DNA from: Mycolicibacterium sp.
GTDB lineage: Bacteria; Actinomycetota; Actinomycetes; Mycobacteriales; Mycobacteriaceae
Direction: 5' to 3'
DNA length: 42,156 nucleotides
Assembly (NCBI RefSeq): GCF_016462545.1
Contig: NZ_JAEMTA010000048.1
Location: forward strand, 1-42,156
Positions 8,216 to 17,892 of this stretch are shown here, piece by piece; the first letter of the stretch is position 1, and each line of letters begins with the position of its first letter. Both the position numbers and the translations under genes were made by a program. The notes beneath the pieces were generated by a model that did not search any database, was not told the origin of the DNA, and saw only the letters and a program-made list of their open reading frames with translations.

Positions 8216-9736
8216 TCACAGAACGGTTTCGGCGGCCGCGCCCCCCTCGGTGCTCAGTGCCCGCGCGACGGCCGACCGCCACCCTGCCGCCTCGCGCCTG
8301 CGCACACGCGCATCCATGTCCGGGTACCACGCCGCGGCGACGTGGCGGTGGGCACGCAGCGCTGCGCGATCCGGCCAGTAACCGACCGTGAGCCCGGCGG
8401 CGTAGGCCGCACCCAGCGACACCGTCTCGGATACGAAGGGGCGCAGCACCGGTACGTCGAGCACGTCGGCGACGAACTGCATGAGCAGGTGATTCGACGT
8501 CATCCCTCCGTCGACGGCCAATCGTGCGAGCGGTATCCCCGAATCGATCGTCATCGCGTTCACCACCTCCCAGGTCTGCCACGCGACCGCCTCGAGTACG
8601 GCGCGCGCGAGGTGCCCGCTGGTGATGTACGCCGTCAGCCCGACCACGATGCCGCGAGCCTCCGAATCCCAATGCGGGGCGAAGATTCCGGAGAACGCGG
8701 GCACGATGTAGCAGCCGCCGTTGTCCTCGACGGTCCGCGCCAGCGTCTCGATCTGGGGTGCCGTTGCGATGACGCCGAGCGAGTCGCGGATCCACTGGAC
8801 CAGCGAGCCGGCGACCGCGATCGGCCCCTCCAGCGCATACATGGTCTCCACTCCCGGTGCCGCGTAGGCGACCGTGGACAGCAGGCCGTGGTCCGACCGG
8901 ACGATGGAGGAGCCGACATTCATGAGGAGGAAGGCGCCGGTTCCGAACGTACATTTGGCGTCGCGGGGTTCGAAGCACAGCTGTCCAAACAACGCGGCCT
9001 GCTGATCGCCGAGCGCCGCGGCGATGGGCACCCCGGGAAGCACCGTCGCGCAGCGGCCATACACCTCACCGTTCGACACGACCCGCGGCATCATTGCCTC
9101 CGGAATGTCGAACAGCGCCAACAGCTTCGAACTCCATTGCAACGTATGCAGATCCATCAGGAGCGTTCTGCTGGCGTTGGTCACGTCGGTGACGTGCACG
9201 CCCCCCTTTGGCCCGCCGGTGAGATTCCAGATCAACCACGATTCGAGGGTGCCGAACAGGACATCGCCCTTGCGTGCGCGTGACTCGAGTCCGCGGATGT
9301 TGTCGAGAAGCCACCGCAATCGCGGCGCAGCGAAGTAGGTGGCCGGATCGAGTTCGGCGATTCGACGGAAATCCGCTGCGTGAGAAGCAATTTGGTCGAC
9401 TACCGGACCAGACCGGGTGTCCTGCCAAGTAATTGCCGGCGCCACCGGTCGTCCCGTCCGGCGATCCCAGACCACCGTGGTCTCCCGCTGATTGGCGATA
9501 CCGAGGGCGACGACGTGCGATTTGTCCAGTCCGGCCGCCTTCAACGCCTCGGGGACGATGCGACGCACGTTGCGCCACAGCTCGAGGGCATCCTGTTCGG
9601 CCCAGCCAGGCTGCGGAAAGCTCTGACGCTGCTCACGCTGGGCGATGGCGTGCATCCGGGCGCGCTGGTCGAACACCATGCAGCGCGCGGACGTCGTGCC
9701 GAGGTCGATCGCCACGATCACCCGTTGCTCGCTCAC
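8216..9736 (-). CDS. glpK: Glycerol kinase, second copy (IclR-linked)
   Basis: This 506-residue FGGY-family sugar kinase should phosphorylate glycerol to sn-glycerol 3-phosphate with ATP in the cytoplasm. It has the N-terminal phosphate loop AIDLGTTSARCMVFD, ANQRETTVVWDRRTGRP, WQDTRSGPVVD, GGVHVTDVTNASRTLLMD, GDQQAALFGQ and TFGTGAFLL, then PAFSGIFAPHWDSEARG and AVDGGMTSNHLLMQF. Key glycerol-binding motifs (QRET, the ADP-site FGTG) are kept, so a true glycerol kinase is likely. It is clearly diverged from the kinase at 11549. GTG at 9736 overlaps the IclR stop as GTGA, making an iclR-glpK2 operon. It may differ from the other kinase in affinity, regulation or polyol preference. Confidence 0.85.
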   Translation of the reverse strand: MSEQRVIVAIDLGTTSARCMVFDQRARMHAIAQREQRQSFPQPGWAEQDALELWRNVRRIVPEALKAAGLDKSHVVALGIANQRETTVVWDRRTGRPVAPAITWQDTRSGPVVDQIASHAADFRRIAELDPATYFAAPRLRWLLDNIRGLESRARKGDVLFGTLESWLIWNLTGGPKGGVHVTDVTNASRTLLMDLHTLQWSSKLLALFDIPEAMMPRVVSNGEVYGRCATVLPGVPIAAALGDQQAALFGQLCFEPRDAKCTFGTGAFLLMNVGSSIVRSDHGLLSTVAYAAPGVETMYALEGPIAVAGSLVQWIRDSLGVIATAPQIETLARTVEDNGGCYIVPAFSGIFAPHWDSEARGIVVGLTAYITSGHLARAVLEAVAWQTWEVVNAMTIDSGIPLARLAVDGGMTSNHLLMQFVADVLDVPVLRPFVSETVSLGAAYAAGLTVGYWPDRAALRAHRHVAAAWYPDMDARVRRREAAGWRSAVARALSTEGGAAAETVL

Positions 9737-10494
9737 CGAGCGGACTCCAGCGCCAGCATCACCGCTGCGCCCGCGCGTCGCAGTTCCTCGAGCAGATCAT
9801 CCCGTGGTGTGCCGTCACTGCGCAGCAACTCCTCGGGCACCCCACGCACCGCCATCGCCGCCACCGTCGAGCGGCGACCGTGCACGGGTACCGCGATGTC
9901 GGCGGAGTCCGGGTCATACTCGCCGTCGGCCGTCGCCACCCCTTCCGCCCTGATCCGCGCCACCGTCGCGGCCAGCCGGGCCCGATTGGTCGACGTCTTG
10001 CGGGTCAGTCGGTCCAACGTGAGATTGCGCAGAAGTCGTTCGCGCAGTGGCGAATACGCGAGCACCAGCTTGCCGCACCCGGTGGCGTGGAGAGGAAGGC
10101 GTTCACCGACCCGCAGCGTTTGACGCCTGTCGTCCGGACGGAACACGTGATGCACGATCTCAGCCTCCTGACCATCGAGCATCGTCATCAGCACCTCGAG
10201 GCCCGTACTCAGGGCCAGCGCGTCCGCCCACGGCATGGCCGCCGAACGCAGGTCGTTGCCGTCCAGTTCGACGATCTCGTGGGAGACCAGGCGCGGACCC
10301 GGCGAGTAGTCGCCACTGTCGGCGTCCTGGTCCAGGTACTCCAGGTCGACGAGGGTGCGCAGGATGCCATGGGTCGTGGTCTTGGACAGACCCACCTCCT
10401 GAGCGATCTCGCGCAACTGCAGCGCCCGGCCACTGCGTTCGACGAGGTCGATCATGGCGGTGGCGCGTGCGATTGCCTGGATGGGACCGGGCAT
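9733..10494 (-). CDS. glpR: IclR-family regulator of the glycerol locus
   Basis: This 253-residue protein has an N-terminal winged helix (LQLREIAQEVGLSKTTTHGILRTLVDLEYL, about 26-55) and a C-terminal IclR effector domain (LRVGERLPLHATGCGKLVLAYSP, then DPDSADIAVPVHG). IclR regulators of this type control glycerol genes in actinomycetes (GylR in Streptomyces, GlpR in M. smegmatis). It lies between its own kinase gene, which it overlaps by four bases, and the divergent glpF-glpK-glpD operon. The 17-base palindrome at 10549 in the spacer is a natural operator. The likely effector is glycerol 3-phosphate or glycerol. Confidence 0.85.
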   Translation of the reverse strand: MPGPIQAIARATAMIDLVERSGRALQLREIAQEVGLSKTTTHGILRTLVDLEYLDQDADSGDYSPGPRLVSHEIVELDGNDLRSAAMPWADALALSTGLEVLMTMLDGQEAEIVHHVFRPDDRRQTLRVGERLPLHATGCGKLVLAYSPLRERLLRNLTLDRLTRKTSTNRARLAATVARIRAEGVATADGEYDPDSADIAVPVHGRRSTVAAMAVRGVPEELLRSDGTPRDDLLEELRRAGAAVMLALESAR

Positions 10495-10548
10495 GACGAC
10501 GCTCCTGACTGACCATCGAGGTCATTGAGACGGGGGCCACTGCGCCTC

Positions 10549-10565
10549 GTTCGACATTGTCGAAC
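10549..10565. promoter_or_regulatory. 17-bp perfect palindrome, probable GlpR operator
   Basis: GTTCGACA-T-TGTCGAAC has two perfect 8-base arms. It sits in the iclR/glpF divergent spacer, 55 bases before the iclR start and 105 before the glpF start. Size, symmetry and place fit an IclR-type operator. A looser 7-base inverted repeat (TGATGCG/CGCATCA, 10575-10620) follows it. Confidence 0.65.
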
Positions 10566-10669
10566 ACCGGCGGTTGATGCGCGTCACGTTACGTCCTTAC
10601 GTTCGCATCACGCCACAAATCGAGTTCCCGTTTCCAGGGACGTCCCGACACATACACGGAGGAGTCAAG

Positions 10670-11503
10670 ATGAAGACGCGACATCCACTACTCGGCGAAC
10701 TATCCGGGGAGATGATCGGTACCGCGATACTGGTCCTGTTCGGCTGCGGGGTCGTCGCCCAAGTCGTGACCGGAGGGTTCCCCGACTCGGTCAGCTCCGG
10801 TGACCACAACTCGATCGCGTTCGGCTGGGGCCTCGGCGTGACGATGGCCGTCTTCGTCGCGGGCCGCATCAGCGGTGCCCACCTCAATCCCGCGGTGACC
10901 GTGGCGCTTACGGTCTTCCGCGGATTCGACCGGCGAAAAGCGTTGCCGTTCATCGGGGCTCAGATGGTAGGGGCGCTAGTGGGCGCGTTCATCGTCCGCT
11001 TCGTCTACGCCGACCAGATCAACGCCGTGGATGCCGGCCACACCAAGGCTACCCAGGGCATCTTCTCCACCTCACCGGGCGAGGGCGTCTCGGTGCTGAC
11101 GGCATTCTCCGATCAGATCGTCGGTACTGCACTCCTCGTCATCGTGATCTTCGCCCTGACCAGCGCCGTCAACAACCCGCCACTAGCCAACACCGCGCCC
11201 CTCATCATCGGTCTGCTGGTGGTCGCCATCGGCATGGCGTGGGGTACGAACGCCGGCTACGCCATCAACCCCGCACGCGACTTCGGTCCTCGGCTGGCGT
11301 CCTGGATCACCGGCTACCAGGAGGCGATGTTCTCGGCCAACGGCCCCGAACTGTACTTCTGGGTTCCCCTCGTCGCCCCGATCATCGGCGGCCTGATCGG
11401 CGGTGCGCTGTTCGTCTACTGCATCGAGCGGTTCCTGCCCGCCGACGCTGAGCAGCCCCAAGAAATCGGCGTCGAGAAAGCCGCCGCGCTTCCCGAACGC
11501 TGA
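10670..11503 (+). CDS. glpF: Glycerol facilitator (aquaglyceroporin, MIP family)
   Basis: This 277-residue membrane channel has six helices and the two NPA half-helix loops: SGAHLNPAVTVAL (NPA at 73-75) and GYAINPARDFGPRL (about 200-204). The Asp after NPAR is the signature separating glycerol facilitators from water-only aquaporins. It lets glycerol diffuse into the cell, where the next gene's kinase traps it as glycerol 3-phosphate. ATG at 10670 follows GGAGGAG at ideal spacing; a longer frame upstream to 10574 has no such site. It is the first gene of glpF-glpK-glpD, with 45 bases before glpK. Confidence 0.9.
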   Translation: MKTRHPLLGELSGEMIGTAILVLFGCGVVAQVVTGGFPDSVSSGDHNSIAFGWGLGVTMAVFVAGRISGAHLNPAVTVALTVFRGFDRRKALPFIGAQMVGALVGAFIVRFVYADQINAVDAGHTKATQGIFSTSPGEGVSVLTAFSDQIVGTALLVIVIFALTSAVNNPPLANTAPLIIGLLVVAIGMAWGTNAGYAINPARDFGPRLASWITGYQEAMFSANGPELYFWVPLVAPIIGGLIGGALFVYCIERFLPADAEQPQEIGVEKAAALPER

Positions 11504-11548
11504 ATCGCCCGCACCGAAACTCCAACCGCAACAGAAAGGTCAGTCCCC

Positions 11549-13066
<1,518 letters not shown>

Positions 13067-13114
13067 CCAACCACCGGCATCCCGACATCGTCAAACTCCG
13101 AAAGGCCAAGTGTA

Positions 13115-14836
13115 ATGCAATCATTCCCACTCTCTCCGCTCAACCGTGATGCGGCACTCGCCGACATGGCGGACGCACCCCTGGACATTCTGATCATCGG
13201 CGGCGGCGTGGTCGGCGCCGGCGCAGCCCTCGACGCCGCCACCCGCGGTCTGAGGACCGGGCTGGTTGAGGCGCGCGACCTCGCCTCCGGAACGTCGAGC
13301 CGCTCCAGCAAGCTGATCCACGGCGGGCTGCGCTACCTGGAGATGCTCGACTTCGGTCTGGTCGCCGAAGCGTTGTCCGAGCGCGGCCTGATGCTCGACA
13401 AACTGGCACCGCACCTGGTCAGGCCGGTGAAGTTCCTCTACCCGCTCAAGCACCGGGGATGGGAGCGGCTGTACCTCGGCGCCGGACTGACGCTCTACGA
13501 CGCGATGTCCAAGGCGTCCGGCCACGGTGCCGGAATTCCGTTGCACCGGCACATGACTCGTCGCGGCGCGCTGCGCGCAGCCCCGTCGCTGAAGAAGGAC
13601 GCGCTCGTGGGCGCCCTCCAGTACTACGACGCCCAGGTGGACGATGCCCGGCACACCATGACGATCGCCCGCACCGCGGCCGCCTACGGTGCGCGGGTCG
13701 CGACCCGCACCCGTGTAGTCGACCTGATTCGTGAGGGCGAGCGAGTCACCGGTGCCCGTGTCGTAGACCTGGAATCCGACCGCACGTACACGATCCTGGC
13801 GCGCCAGGTCATCAACGCCACCGGGGTGTGGACCGACGACACCCAGACGCTGGCCAACGAGCGCGGCCAGTTCCACGTGCGCTCGAGCAAGGGCATTCAC
13901 TTGGTGGTGCCGCGCGACCGCATCCGCTCGTCGACCGGGATCATCCTGCGGACTGAAACGTCGGTGCTGTTCGTCATCCCCTGGGGACGGCACTGGATCA
14001 TCGGCACCACCGACACCGACTGGTCCTTGGACAAGGCGCACCCCGCGGCCAGCCAGAAGGACATTCGCTATCTGCTCGACCAGGTGAACTCCGTGCTGCG
14101 GGCGCCGCTCACCGAGGCCGACGTCCAGGGGGTGTTCGCAGGACTGCGTCCGCTGCTCGCGGGCGAGCGTGACGACACGTCGTCCCTGTCACGGGAACAC
14201 GCTGTCGCGCATAGTGTTCCGGGCCTAGTGGTGATCGCCGGCGGGAAGTACACCACCTACCGGGTGATGGCCATGGATGCAGTCGACGAAGCCGTGCACG
14301 GGCTGGGGGAGACCTTCGACCGTCGGATCCCGGGCTGCATCACCGACGACGTCCCGCTGCTGGGGGCCGAGGGATACCGGGCGATGTGCAACGCACGAAC
14401 GCAGTTGGCCGCAGAGTCCGGCCTGAACGAGGCGCGCATCGCCGCGCTGCTCAACCGGTACGGCTCGATGACCGGCGAGGTGCTCGCGCTGATCCGGGAG
14501 GATCCGTCGCTGGGTGCACCCCTGACGGCCGCCGACGACTACCTGCGTGCCGAGGTCGTGTACGGCACCACCCACGAGGGCGCCCTGCATCTCGACGACG
14601 TGCTGTGCCGGCGGACGCGCATCTCGATCGAGACGTTCGATCGTGGCACCGAATCCTGTTCGGAGGTGGCCGATCTGATGGCGCCGGTGCTGGGCTGGTC
14701 CGACGAGCAGAAGGATCGCGAGATCGCGCACTACCTGGCCCGGGTGGCCGCCGAGCGAGAGAGTCAGTCGATGCCCGACGACGAGACCGCCGACGGTGCG
14801 CGACTCGGCGCCGCCGACATCGTGCCGGTCAGTTGA
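13115..14836 (+). CDS. glpD: FAD-dependent glycerol-3-phosphate dehydrogenase
   Basis: This 573-residue, membrane-associated flavoenzyme oxidises sn-glycerol 3-phosphate to dihydroxyacetone phosphate and passes electrons to quinone. The N-terminal dinucleotide fold is DILIIGGGVVGAGAALDAATRGLRTGLVEA (about 24-54). It is followed by the GlpD motif SGTSSRSSKLIHGGLRYLE, then WGRHWIIGTTDTDW and GGKYTTYRVMAMDAVD, and by the C-terminal helical DAO_C domain (YGTTHEGALHLDDVLCRRTRI). Length matches mycobacterial GlpD. It is the last gene of the operon. Its stop region overlaps the end of a broken tetR frame on the other strand. Confidence 0.92.
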   Translation: MQSFPLSPLNRDAALADMADAPLDILIIGGGVVGAGAALDAATRGLRTGLVEARDLASGTSSRSSKLIHGGLRYLEMLDFGLVAEALSERGLMLDKLAPHLVRPVKFLYPLKHRGWERLYLGAGLTLYDAMSKASGHGAGIPLHRHMTRRGALRAAPSLKKDALVGALQYYDAQVDDARHTMTIARTAAAYGARVATRTRVVDLIREGERVTGARVVDLESDRTYTILARQVINATGVWTDDTQTLANERGQFHVRSSKGIHLVVPRDRIRSSTGIILRTETSVLFVIPWGRHWIIGTTDTDWSLDKAHPAASQKDIRYLLDQVNSVLRAPLTEADVQGVFAGLRPLLAGERDDTSSLSREHAVAHSVPGLVVIAGGKYTTYRVMAMDAVDEAVHGLGETFDRRIPGCITDDVPLLGAEGYRAMCNARTQLAAESGLNEARIAALLNRYGSMTGEVLALIREDPSLGAPLTAADDYLRAEVVYGTTHEGALHLDDVLCRRTRISIETFDRGTESCSEVADLMAPVLGWSDEQKDREIAHYLARVAAERESQSMPDDETADGARLGAADIVPVS

Positions 14837-15097
14837 GTGTGCGCTTCGCGAATACGGCGCGCGCCGAGCGCTCTTGCAGTCCGGGGGGACGACTCGTGTC
14901 GGCGAACTCGTGTACGCGGCAACCGCTTCGTCGAAGAGTTCCTTCTTGCCACCGAAGGCGTTGTACAGGCTTGGCGCCGAGATTCCCATTACCTCGGTGA
15001 GGTCACGGACCGTGGTGCGCTCATAGCCCCTCTCCCAGAACAGATATAGGGCTTTGACCAGTGCCTGTGCACGGACGAACTCCGGCGGACGTGCCAT
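14830..15097 (-). pseudogene. Truncated, frameshifted TetR-family regulator
   Basis: From ATG at 15097 the minus strand reads MARPPEFVRAQALVKALYLF and WERGYERTTVRDLTEVMGIS, then APSLYNAFGGKKELFDEAVA, a good TetR helix-turn-helix domain. After about 75 residues the frame loses sense and runs antisense into glpD. In another frame, entered at the six-base G run 14883-14888, the text continues as GLQERSARAVFAKRTLN and stops at 14830. Even so repaired, the protein is under 90 residues and lacks the C-terminal ligand domain. It is therefore a remnant cut off at the glpD end. Either an assembly indel or real decay explains the frameshift; the missing domain is real loss. Confidence 0.7.
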
Positions 15098-15144
15098 CCG
15101 CCCATCGTACGAGTGCGGCTCTGCTCTACTTCGACGCCTTCCGG

Positions 15145-15215
15145 CAGCCAAGCAACTTCTCCGGCCCGTCTGAACACATCACCGCCAGTGGAGATCTGTG
15201 GCAGGGGATCCCCTC
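15145..15215 (+). repeat. Imperfect direct repeat, right copy
   Basis: Partner of 8082-8151 in the same orientation. It ends inside the stop codon area of the CIA30-like gene, and ACTTCTCCGGCC and TGTGGCAGGGGATCCCCTC are its conserved blocks. Together the copies flank about 7 kb holding all the glycerol genes and the tetR remnant. Confidence 0.7.
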
Positions 15216-15927
15216 AGGGTGTGGCGTCGATCCCGCTGATGGTGAGTTCGAACGGGCCCTGTTGTTCGTCGAGAATGTAGATCGACACCTGGTCGATGGT
15301 CGACGGGTCCAGAGTCTGTGGTGCGTCGGGTGCGGGATCGAGGCGCATGCCAACCGGCTGGAAGCCCTCGATCGGCAGGTCGTAGATCCGCCGGACGCCG
15401 TCCTCGGTGGGGAAGCGTTGGATGTAGGACCATGGCTGCCCGGCAGCGCCCACCTTCAACACGTAGGTCTTGCCGTCGCCCAGAGCGCGTACGCGAAACG
15501 ACGTGGCGCCCGATGCTCGTCGCCCGATGTCGGGGTCCTGCGGACTGCGGGCGGAGGCGAACCCGCCGTTGTTCTCGAGCGAGATGTTGCCGGAGAACAC
15601 GAGGCCACCGTCGCCGAACGTGACCCTCGAGGTGGACATGCCGCCCATGACGGGGTCGTTGACCGTCGTCCAGGCGGCCGTCTCGCCGGCGTCGAGGTCG
15701 ATGAGCGCGACGTCGGGCGCATCCGGTGCGGGAGCCGCGGTGGACGAGTGAGGTGTCTCTGGCGCGTTCGTCGTCTCGTCTGCGCTGGCGGACGGATCGA
15801 CGCCTCCGCACGACACGACCAGAAGTGCCGAGCATGCGAATGCGATGCCAACTAGTCCACGCTGCAACCGATGCCCTCTGAACGTGCGGGCCCACGTGCC
15901 CGCACCCCCTTGCATTGTCTTCGACAT
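15214..15927 (-). CDS. Lipoprotein with CIA30-like domain
   Basis: This 237-residue predicted lipoprotein has a signal segment LQRGLVGIAFACSALL followed by the lipobox VVSC (Cys near 40). A Ser/Thr/Ala/Pro-rich linker comes next, then a beta-sandwich domain. TVNDPVMGGMSTSRVTF and LVFSGNISLENNGGFASARS match the CIA30 (complex I intermediate-associated protein 30) galactose-binding-like family. The likely place is the outer face of the cytoplasmic membrane; the bacterial role is unknown. ATG at 15927 overlaps the upstream stop as TGATG, which fixes the start and shows coupling to the DUF4174-like gene. The stop lies inside the direct repeat. Confidence 0.75.
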   Translation of the reverse strand: MSKTMQGGAGTWARTFRGHRLQRGLVGIAFACSALLVVSCGGVDPSASADETTNAPETPHSSTAAPAPDAPDVALIDLDAGETAAWTTVNDPVMGGMSTSRVTFGDGGLVFSGNISLENNGGFASARSPQDPDIGRRASGATSFRVRALGDGKTYVLKVGAAGQPWSYIQRFPTEDGVRRIYDLPIEGFQPVGMRLDPAPDAPQTLDPSTIDQVSIYILDEQQGPFELTISGIDATP

Positions 15928-16397
15928 CAACACTGACTCCGATCGTCATCGATCTCGTGGCTGCGCATGGGCATGCCATCGATCACGGCATAGATGGCGG
16001 GAAGATCGGGCACCTCGTCGACGCGCAGCTTCTCGCCGCCGTCTTTTCCGATCAGCACCACGCTGAAGGCGCCTTCATCAATCCCGTACTGGCGCAACAG
16101 CCGTCGTGACTGCTCGGAGCTGATGGCTTGGCCATCGAGCGTGCTGTTGCCCTGGCTCATCACCAGGCCAAGCACCATGTCGCGAGTGACGAAGTCACAC
16201 CGACTGGCCTCGATCCGGCTCAGCGTCTCGACGACCCTTGGATCGTTGACCGTGGGTGCGAACACCAGCAGCGGACGACGTTGCCAGCGATAGTCGCTGA
16301 GTTCGGCAGCCATGGCGGTTACTGATCCGAGCGCACTGCTCAGTGTGAACACAATGAGAATGAGCGCCAATCGCCGAACACCGCGCTTCTCCACCAT
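15927..16397 (-). CDS. Secreted DUF4174-like protein
   Basis: This 156-residue protein has a Sec-type signal (RRLALILIVFTLSSALGSVTAMA, cleavage expected near residue 30). The mature part starts LSDYRWQRRPLLVFAP and contains LSRIEASRCDFVTRDMVLGLV, LLRQYGIDEGAFSVVLIGKDGGEK and a DVPDLPAIYAVIDGMPMR-like end. This thioredoxin-like layout without CxxC is typical of DUF4174, a family of unknown function. One Cys remains in the mature part. ATG at 16397 follows a GGGA stretch and gives the signal peptide; a longer frame upstream is not supported. It is the first gene of a two-gene unit with the lipoprotein. Confidence 0.75.
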   Translation of the reverse strand: MVEKRGVRRLALILIVFTLSSALGSVTAMAAELSDYRWQRRPLLVFAPTVNDPRVVETLSRIEASRCDFVTRDMVLGLVMSQGNSTLDGQAISSEQSRRLLRQYGIDEGAFSVVLIGKDGGEKLRVDEVPDLPAIYAVIDGMPMRSHEIDDDRSQC

Positions 16398-16956
16398 GAT
16401 GATTCCCGACTGTACCGACTCGTGTTCGGTTGTCGAGAGGCATTGGTTCGTAGGCATTCCTGCTCGAACCGTAGTCGCGATCGGAGCCAGCTCCCCTGGA
16501 GTGCTTGGCAGCGCCCGACATCCGAGGAGATCGTGATGAGGGAGGTCAACCGGCCTCACTTCGTCAACGGGTCGCCGTCGACGATGTCAGTTATGACGAC
16601 CTCGATGGTGTTGATGGTGGTCGTGATTTCCCCCTAGGAGGTCTTCGACGACCGTCATGGCGACATGGCGGACGTGTTCGGCGACGACGCGAAGTGCATC
16701 GCCGTAGCGAGCCGTCAGTTCGATCCGGATGCGAGCTCCCGCGTCGACCGAGTCGAGGCGCGGATCTGGGGAGATGGCGTCGAGGACCGGCAGGCGACGT
16801 ACCCGGGCGACAGCTCAATCCCCATCTCAGATGCACGAGCTGGCGGGCGGTGTGAAGGACATCACCCGGGGCGGACGTTCGGTTTTGCTCACGGTCGCCG
16901 ACTACATATTTGCTACACGCAGCAGCGAGCTGCGGGAAACAACGAAGGGATTCATC
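16398..16956. other. Long spacer holding an Asp23-like remnant
   Basis: 559 bases between the divergent DUF4174-like and csbD-like genes. The only coding-like content is the minus-strand remnant at 16556-16814. The bases before 16957 should hold the csbD promoter; the AT-rich ACATATTTGCTACA near 16905 is a candidate -10 area. Confidence 0.5.
16556..16814 (-). pseudogene. Frameshifted remnant of an Asp23/Gls24-like stress protein
   Basis: Minus-strand translation reads VRRLPVLDAISPDPRLDSVD, then ARIRIELTARYGDALRVVAE and HVRHVAMTVVEDLLG. Sense is then lost at the five-base C run 16630-16634. Dropping one base restores EITTTINTIEVVITDIVDGD and PLTK before a stop at 16556. The alternation of charged beta strands and helix resembles small actinobacterial Asp23/Gls24-type proteins, but family assignment is by pattern only. 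A stop codon closes the frame at 16815 with no start after it, so the N-terminus is missing too. The csbD and lapA-domain neighbours fit a former envelope-stress cluster. Confidence 0.5.
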
Positions 16957-17127
16957 ATGAGCTTCATCGACAAGGCGAAGAACGCGGCCGAGGACGTCGT
17001 TGGCAAGGCCAAGGAGGTCATCGGTGATGTCACCGACAACAAGGATCTCGAAGCCGAAGGCAAGAAGGACCAGGGGTCGGCCGGAGTGAAGAAGGTCGGC
17101 GAGAACATCAAGGACACCTTCAAGTAA
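16957..17127 (+). CDS. CsbD family small stress protein
   Basis: This 56-residue, highly charged protein has the CsbD pattern: FIDKAKNAAEDVVGKAKEVI, GDVTDNKDLEAEGKKDQ, then GVKKVGENIKDTFK. CsbD-like proteins are induced by general stress sigma factors in many bacteria; their biochemical job is unknown. ATG at 16957 is preceded by GAAGGGA. A terminator-like hairpin follows 24 bases after the stop, so it may be its own transcript. Confidence 0.85.
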   Translation: MSFIDKAKNAAEDVVGKAKEVIGDVTDNKDLEAEGKKDQGSAGVKKVGENIKDTFK

Positions 17128-17151
17128 CCCAATGCCTCACCCGGCCGTAGC

Positions 17152-17190
17152 GGGGCGGGATCGCCGGATGCATCCGGCGACGCCCGCCCC
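17152..17190 (+). terminator. GC-rich hairpin after csbD
   Basis: GGGGCGGG and CCCGCCCC form the outer stem, and a perfect 20-base palindrome (17161-17180, centre ATGCAT) the inner one, with a small bulge between. There is no clear T-tract, as is usual in mycobacteria. Its position just after the csbD stop supports termination. Confidence 0.7.
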
Positions 17191-17377
17191 CGCCACGGTC
17201 GTACTGATCAAGAATGTCTACCAACCCTGAAACAAGCGCCGACGCTTGATTTCTCGGAAATCATCGGAGCCTTCATCGCCCCACCGGCGATGCGGCCCCG
17301 CACCCCCCTCCGGCGATCGCCCATCGCGTCACTTCACGTGGTGGGCGGAATCGTCGCGGCAGAAAGTAGGACTTCCC

Positions 17378-17494
17378 ATGAGTAAACGACGAGGCATCGT
17401 CAGCCGGCTCTTCGAAGGGCTCGGTCGCGTCACCTGGGGCGTCATTCGCCACAAGATCGATGAGCGACGCTCGCAGAAGAATCGCAAACGCTGA
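17378..17494 (+). CDS. Small basic protein of unknown function (38 aa)
   Basis: It encodes MSKRRGIVSRLFEGLGRVTW and GVIRHKIDERRSQKNRKR, very basic with a short amphipathic or weakly hydrophobic middle (VSRLFEGLGRVTWGVI). GTAGGA lies before ATG at 17378. It sits between csbD and a LapA-domain gene in the same direction, a usual setting for small envelope-stress genes. I do not recognise the family; existence is supported by composition, start site and context only. Confidence 0.5.
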   Translation: MSKRRGIVSRLFEGLGRVTWGVIRHKIDERRSQKNRKR

Positions 17495-17568
17495 CGACTG
17501 TCGAGCTGGAGGTGTCGCACCCCGCTTGACGGATTAATTCACGCAACCACTACAGAAGAAGAGAGATC

Positions 17569-17829
17569 ATGACCACTCCTACTGCAGATCGCACCCCGAC
17601 TCATCGCGCGGGGGGCTTGGCCTCCAAGTTCGCCTTGGTCGTTGCCACCCTGCTTGCCATCGCACTGCTGGTCTTCGTCCTGCAGAACACCGTTCATACG
17701 ACCATCAACTTCATCGGATGGAATTTTGATCTGGCACAGGGCATTTCGTTGCTCGGGGCTGCGGTCGTCGGCGCGGTGATCGCGTTGATCGTCAGCGCTG
17801 CGATCCGCCTGCGCCGCGCCATTCGCTGA
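17569..17829 (+). CDS. LapA-domain (DUF1049-like) small membrane protein
   Basis: This 86-residue protein has two membrane helices (ALVVATLLAIALLVFVLQNT and ISLLGAAVVGAVIALIVSAA) separated by the TVHTTINFIGWNFDLAQG segment, typical of the lipopolysaccharide-assembly LapA/DUF1049 family. It ends in a short Arg-rich cytoplasmic tail. In actinobacteria the role is unknown. AGAGAG precedes ATG at 17569. A strong hairpin follows at 17893. Confidence 0.8.
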   Translation: MTTPTADRTPTHRAGGLASKFALVVATLLAIALLVFVLQNTVHTTINFIGWNFDLAQGISLLGAAVVGAVIALIVSAAIRLRRAIR

Positions 17830-17892
17830 CGGGCTCGGGCCAACGCGTGCGACTTCGGCAACTATCGCGTGATCTGGTCAGAAACCGCAACG

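Noticed and set aside
14225..15094. 308-codon minus frame joining the TetR start to glpD antisense
   Set aside because: Only the first 75 or so residues after ATG 15097 resemble a protein; the rest is the antisense of glpD.
15061..15855. Plus-strand frame opposite the CIA30-like lipoprotein
   Set aside because: The minus strand has the signal peptide, lipobox and family motifs; the plus frame has none.
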